A stretch of DNA of 64,000 bases from an uncultured Coriobacteriaceae bacterium (GTDB lineage: Bacteria > Actinomycetota > Coriobacteriia > Coriobacteriales > Atopobiaceae). The notes under the pieces were generated by a model. That model was not told the origin of the DNA and ran no database searches. It saw nothing but the letters and a program-made list of their open reading frames with translations. Location of the stretch: the NCBI GenBank assembly GCA_902786015.1, contig CADAAU010000002.1, positions 124,001 through 188,000 of the forward strand. The letters run 5' to 3'. Both the position numbers and the translations under genes were made by a program. Shown piece by piece: positions 60,175-64,000 of this stretch. Within the stretch, counting starts at the first letter, position 1. Each line of letters opens with the position of its first letter.

Positions 60175-61734
60175 ATGAAGCAGCTTGAGTGCGATGTCGT
60201 CGTCGTTGCCGCGGGTCTCTCGGGCCTTGCCGCCGCCATTTCTGCCGCCGAGAACGGTGCCAACGTCATTTGCCTCGAAAAGGCGTCCAATACCGGTGGA
60301 GCCGCAAACATGGGCATGGGTCCCTGCGCGGCCGGTTCGCCCATGCAAAAGATGAGCGGCATCACCCTCACCCCCGGTGAGCTCTTCCGTCGCCACATGT
60401 TCTACACCCACTATCAGGTAGACGCCAAGCTCGTAAAGGCCTACTACGACAAGTCTGGCGACACCATCCAGTGGCTCATGGACATGGGCGTGCAGTTCCA
60501 CTCCGTGCGTCCAGCCTTCCGCGCGGGCGAGCGCACCAAGGCCTATGCCGACGGTGAGTACACTTGGCACGTCGTTCAGCCCGAGGACGGCTCCGAGCCT
60601 GGTCCTCGCGCCGCCACCACGATGACCAAGCGCATGACCGAGAAGGCCCAGGACCTCGGCGTCGAGTTCCTGCTCGAGACCCCCGGCACCGACCTCATCA
60701 CTGACGAGGACGGCAAGATCTGTGGCGTCAAGGCTGTTGACAAGAGCGGCGAGGAGATCGAGATTGCCTGCAAGGCAGCCATTGTGGCAACCGGCGGCTT
60801 TGGTCACAACGTCCAGATGATCCACGACCTCATTGGCCTTGACTGGGGCAAGAACCTCTTCTCGTTTGCAATTCCTGGTATGGATGGCGACGGCTTCAAC
60901 ATGTGCCACAAGGTCGGTGCTGGACATACGCCCGTTACCATGGAGATGATGTATCAGCTGCCCGACAACATGAACCACTTCTACGTGGAGGGCGCGTTCC
61001 GTCAGCCCTGCTACTGGTGCGACCGTCTGGGCGAGCGTTTTATGCCTGAGGACGAGGTCTTCAATACCACCTTCGTGGGCAATGCCATCAACCATCTGCC
61101 CGGCAAGGTCGGTTACGCCATCTTTGACGCCGCGATGCTGCGCCGCTGGAAGAAGCAGGGTCCCGACATCGTCTCACACGTGCACCCGCACGACCTGTAC
61201 GAGGGCTTCGAGGCTCAGTGGAACGCTGACCTCGACACCTACAAGGACGACGAGGGCAATCCCTACATCGCTCAGGCCGACACCCTCGAGGAGCTTGCCG
61301 AGAAGCTCGGCATCAACGTCGACGGCTTCGTGGCCGCTGTCGAGGAGTACAACGAGATGTGCTCCGAGGGCTTTGACTCGCTGTTCGAGAAGGACCGTCA
61401 GTACATGATTCCGCTGGAGGAGGGTCCCTTCTACGGCTGCAAGCAGTTCATGGGTGCCTATGGTTCGTTGGGCGGCGTGCTCGTCAACCACAAGCTTGAG
61501 GTCATGACCGACGAGTACGAGACCATCCCTGGTTTGTACTGCGTGGGCACCGACGCCTGCACCATCTACGGTGACTCTTACAACTTCTGCATCCCTGGCA
61601 ACACCATGGGCTTCTGCCTCAACTCGGGCCGTATCGCCGGCGAGAATGCCGCGATGCTCGCATTCGACGGTGGTGACGCCGACGACTGGGACGACGACGG
61701 CGAGTGGGATGAGGGCGACGACGACTGGGACTAA
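60175..61734 (+). CDS. FAD-dependent fumarate-reductase-type flavoprotein
   Basis: A 519-residue FAD-binding protein of the succinate dehydrogenase/fumarate reductase flavoprotein (FrdA/Flavocytochrome c-like) family. The N-terminal dinucleotide fold is VVVVAAGLSGLAAAISAAEN then VICLEKASNTGGAANMGMG; the middle has VATGGFGHNVQMIHDLIG; the end holds LYCVGTDACTIYGDSYNFCI and GFCLNSGRIAGENA, the second FAD region. A reductase of an unsaturated or keto acid is likely; the acceptor cannot be named. No signal peptide is seen. The C-terminus is very acidic (GDADDWDDDGEWDEGDDDWD), which is unusual. AGGAGG precedes ATG 60175. Monocistronic. Confidence 0.85.
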   Translation: MKQLECDVVVVAAGLSGLAAAISAAENGANVICLEKASNTGGAANMGMGPCAAGSPMQKMSGITLTPGELFRRHMFYTHYQVDAKLVKAYYDKSGDTIQWLMDMGVQFHSVRPAFRAGERTKAYADGEYTWHVVQPEDGSEPGPRAATTMTKRMTEKAQDLGVEFLLETPGTDLITDEDGKICGVKAVDKSGEEIEIACKAAIVATGGFGHNVQMIHDLIGLDWGKNLFSFAIPGMDGDGFNMCHKVGAGHTPVTMEMMYQLPDNMNHFYVEGAFRQPCYWCDRLGERFMPEDEVFNTTFVGNAINHLPGKVGYAIFDAAMLRRWKKQGPDIVSHVHPHDLYEGFEAQWNADLDTYKDDEGNPYIAQADTLEELAEKLGINVDGFVAAVEEYNEMCSEGFDSLFEKDRQYMIPLEEGPFYGCKQFMGAYGSLGGVLVNHKLEVMTDEYETIPGLYCVGTDACTIYGDSYNFCIPGNTMGFCLNSGRIAGENAAMLAFDGGDADDWDDDGEWDEGDDDWD

Positions 61735-61933
61735 CCCGGTGCTGACGTGTCGCAAGGGTGCCGCATTTCCAGGTCTGCTCTGAGGCACGTTAGGTGATGG
61801 GGCGTACTCCCTTTACCTGAAACTTGGTCTGAATAATAGCTCTTTGGGGGCGCCCCGCGATGGAAATGCACCGCGGGGCGTCCTCGCATTCAAGTAGTAT
61901 TAGGGAGAGGCACAAGAAAGGGGAGGGGATGCC
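61735..61933. other. Intergenic with hairpin
   Basis: GGGGGCGCCCCGCG (61846) pairs with CGCGGGGCGTCC (61872). It may terminate the flavoprotein transcript, though no T-run follows. GGGGAGGGG at the end is the ABC gene ribosome site. Confidence 0.55.
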
Positions 61934-63805
61934 ATGGATACTATACGCAAATTATTGAGCCATCTTGGGGAGTACAGGAGGCCAGCGCTTATAGCGCCAC
62001 TGTGCACCTTGGTTGCCGTGGGCATGGAGGTGCTCATTCCCTACATCATGGCCATGCTCATCGACCAAGGCATCTCGAAGGGAGACATGGGTAAGGTCTG
62101 GCTCTTTGGCGGCATCATGCTGGCCTGCGCCTTCGTCTCTCTCGTGATCGACTCGGCCTCAGCGGTTTTTGGGTCGCGCGCGTCCACGGGTCTCGCATCC
62201 AACTTGCGAGATGCCCTGTTCGAGAAGGTCCAGACTTATAGCTTCTCGAACATCGACAAGTTCAGCACTGCCGGGCTTGTTACCCGCATGACCACCGACG
62301 TCACCAACGTGCAGAACGCCTTCAACATGTCGCTGATCATTGCCACGCGCGCTCCCATTTCGCTCGTGGCGTCCCTGGTCATGAGCGTCGTGATCAGCCC
62401 TAAGCTCTCGCTTGTCTTCATCGCCGCCATGGTGGTGCTTTCGGCGGCGCTCATCGCCATCATGCTCAAGGCCATGCCGCTGTTTGGTCAGGTGTTCAAG
62501 CGCTACGACGCGCTGAACGCGAGCGTGCAAGAGAACGTGACGGCCATTCGTGTGGTCAAGGCGTTCGTGCGCGAGGACCACGAGGACCAGAAGTTCACCC
62601 ATGCGGCCGACGAGGTCCACGACCTGTTCGTCAGGGCCGAGAGCCTGCTGGCCTTCAACAATCCCGTCATGGGCGTAGCAATCTACGGCTGCATCATCGC
62701 ACTTAGCTGGTTTGGCACGCACTCCATCTTGGCGGGCGACATTTCCACCGGTCAGCTCACAAGCCTTTTGGGCTACGTGTTCAACGTGCTCATAAGCCTC
62801 ATGATGCTCACCATGATCTTTGTGATGGTCTCCATGAGCGCGGCGTCCGGTCAGCGCATCGTGGAGGTGCTGGAAGAAGAGCCCGACATCGTGAGCCCGG
62901 AGGACGCGCTGACGGAGGTGCCGAACGGTTCCATTGACTTCGATGCCGTGAGCTTCCAGTATCGCTCCGGCGATGGCGAGGGCCAAGAGACCCTTGCGGG
63001 CATCGACCTCCACATCGACTCGGGCGAGACCATCGGCGTCCTGGGCGGCACGGGTTCGGGCAAGTCCACGCTCGTGGCGCTCATCAGCCGATTGTACGAC
63101 GTGGATTCCGGTGCCGTGCGCGTGGGCGGCAACGACGTGTGCGCCTACGACACCGAGGTGCTGCGCGATTCGGTTGCCGTGGTGCTTCAGCAGAATACGC
63201 TGTTCTCCGGGACGATTCTGGACAACCTGCGGTGGGGCAAGCCCGACGCCACGCTCGAGGAGTGTCAGGCCGCCTGCGCCGCGGCCTGTGCCGACGAGTT
63301 TATCGACCGCATGCCCGATGGCTACGACACCATGATCGAGCAGGGCGGCACCAACGTTTCGGGTGGCCAGCGCCAGCGTCTGTGCATCGCCCGCGCCCTG
63401 CTCAAGCGTCCGCGCGTACTCGTGCTCGACGACTCCACCAGTGCCGTGGACACCGCCACCGACGCGAGCATCCAGCGCGCCTTTGCCGAACAGATACCCG
63501 ACACCACAAAGATTATTATCTCGCAGCGCGTGAGCAGCTTTGGCTCCTGCGACCGCATTCTTGTGCTCGATGCCGGCCGTGTGGTCGCTTTCGCGCCGGA
63601 GGCGAAGCTCATCGAGACTTGCGACATCTACCGTGACGTGCACGACACGCAAAACAAGGCGGGTGCCGGGGCCGACTTCGACAAGCTCGAGGGCATAGCG
63701 TACGACCCAATCTCCCAGCGCTTCGACCCGGCGTTTGCCAGTGAGCTGCCCTTTGAGGTCGATCCGGCGGTCGAGGTCGAGCTCGCAAGAAAGGCCGGTG
63801 AGTAA
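61934..63805 (+). CDS. ABC exporter half (fused permease and ATPase), first of a pair
   Basis: A 623-residue ABC protein with six transmembrane helices in the first 320 residues (LIAPLCTLVAVGMEVLIPYI to TMIFVMVSMSAASGQ) and an ATPase domain: GVLGGTGSGKSTLVALI (Walker A), VSGGQRQRLCIARALLKRPR (signature), VLVLDDSTSAVDTATD (Walker B with Asp at the catalytic Glu position, which suggests a degenerate site) and SQRVSSFGSCD (H-loop replaced by Gln-Arg). Such exporters usually work as heterodimers, and the next gene is a second half. GGGGAGGGG lies before ATG 61934. Substrate unknown. It starts two bases before the next gene. Confidence 0.85.
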   Translation: MDTIRKLLSHLGEYRRPALIAPLCTLVAVGMEVLIPYIMAMLIDQGISKGDMGKVWLFGGIMLACAFVSLVIDSASAVFGSRASTGLASNLRDALFEKVQTYSFSNIDKFSTAGLVTRMTTDVTNVQNAFNMSLIIATRAPISLVASLVMSVVISPKLSLVFIAAMVVLSAALIAIMLKAMPLFGQVFKRYDALNASVQENVTAIRVVKAFVREDHEDQKFTHAADEVHDLFVRAESLLAFNNPVMGVAIYGCIIALSWFGTHSILAGDISTGQLTSLLGYVFNVLISLMMLTMIFVMVSMSAASGQRIVEVLEEEPDIVSPEDALTEVPNGSIDFDAVSFQYRSGDGEGQETLAGIDLHIDSGETIGVLGGTGSGKSTLVALISRLYDVDSGAVRVGGNDVCAYDTEVLRDSVAVVLQQNTLFSGTILDNLRWGKPDATLEECQAACAAACADEFIDRMPDGYDTMIEQGGTNVSGGQRQRLCIARALLKRPRVLVLDDSTSAVDTATDASIQRAFAEQIPDTTKIIISQRVSSFGSCDRILVLDAGRVVAFAPEAKLIETCDIYRDVHDTQNKAGAGADFDKLEGIAYDPISQRFDPAFASELPFEVDPAVEVELARKAGE

Positions 63806-63806
63806 C

Positions 63807-64000
63807 ATGCAAAAAGAGAAGCAGAACAACACGCTCAAGTCGGTCGGTGCCATCTTTGCGTTTATGTTCAAGCGCTACAAGGGTCTGTTTGCGCTGGTAG
63901 TCGTGGGTATCTTGGTATCTTCTTTTGCTATGGTGCGCTCCACGCTCTTTACGCAGTCGCTTATTGACGACTACATACTGCCTATGATTCAGGTAGCCCA
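63807..64000 (+). CDS. ABC exporter half, second of the pair (3' end outside window)
   Basis: Only the first 64 codons are visible: a short charged start (MQKEKQNNTLKSVGAIFAFM) then the first transmembrane helix (GLFALVVVGILVSSFAMV) and FTQSLIDDYILPM. This matches the beginning of the permease part of an ABC exporter. It follows the first half after one base, so the two are translated as one unit, likely as a heterodimer. Confidence 0.8.
   Translation, partial: MQKEKQNNTLKSVGAIFAFMFKRYKGLFALVVVGILVSSFAMVRSTLFTQSLIDDYILPMIQVA

Noticed and set aside
62159..63871. Long minus-strand frame antisense to the ABC exporter
   Set aside because: The plus strand has complete ABC motifs; the antisense frame is a His/Gly-rich shadow.
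1..64000. tRNA, rRNA or tmRNA genes
   Set aside because: I found no cloverleaf with a GTTCGAATCC-type arm and 3' CCA, and no rRNA-like stretches, on either strand.

Overview
The window is high-GC bacterial DNA with strong Shine-Dalgarno sites, many GTG starts and frequent hairpin terminators. Its gene content suggests an anaerobic gut or oral actinobacterium of the Coriobacteriia, perhaps Olsenella/Atopobiaceae-like. The clues are a phosphotransbutyrylase/butyrate kinase operon, a flavin-dependent fumarate-reductase-type flavoprotein, HypA, ChW-repeat surface proteins and decayed toxin-antitoxin modules. Taxonomy is inference from gene content only.

Left, mostly core part (1-31.9 kb). This holds the end of a sensor kinase, a phosphopantetheinyl transferase, a CCA-adding enzyme and a large SBP-GGDEF-EAL signalling protein. 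Next comes a decayed zone: a frameshifted surface-protein pseudogene, then a RelB/YafQ-type toxin-antitoxin pair between two 183-bp direct repeats that look like structured RNAs. It continues with an S41-type lipoprotein, a VOC protein, a class-A beta-lactamase-like lipoprotein, a membrane protein, hypA, a GGDEF protein, a tandem pair of unknown paralogues, a VUT-type transporter behind a candidate preQ1 riboswitch, and an SDR. Last are the ptb-buk operon with small membrane proteins, a zinc-ribbon membrane protein, and a divergent locus (MFS carrier and second butyrate kinase facing a PucR/CdaR regulator), followed by a flavodoxin-type reductase.

Accessory island (about 32-59.9 kb). It is bracketed by two arrays of the same palindromic repeat family (31967-32332 and 59690-59940). 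It contains a 1251-residue secreted repeat/coiled-coil protein, a DUF3791/DUF3990/small-protein operon, a DUF4160/DUF2442 pair, five AAA-type ATPase genes or remnants (two intact with C-terminal PD-(D/E)XK nuclease domains), and a HipA-like kinase. Broken pieces include a HEPN/MNT module, a GNAT-type toxin, a ParE/RelE toxin, an integrase and ChW-repeat proteins. Two surface-protein loci share a paralogous leader carrying an ACGGC pentanucleotide tract (5 versus 17 copies) and a terminator-like hairpin. The larger of the two genes has one in-frame amber codon.

Right, core part (60.2 kb to the end). This holds a flavoprotein reductase and a heterodimeric-type ABC exporter pair, the second cut by the window edge.

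The most unusual feature of the window is its intergenic DNA. It carries many unrelated-sequence but similarly built palindromic elements: four arms in alternating orientation, often with a short AT-rich centre holding a TAAAAT/TAGAAT hexamer. Several lie inside or at the break points of decayed genes. They look like REPIN-like or MITE-like elements, or a family of structured regulatory sequences. I know of no description that fits them.
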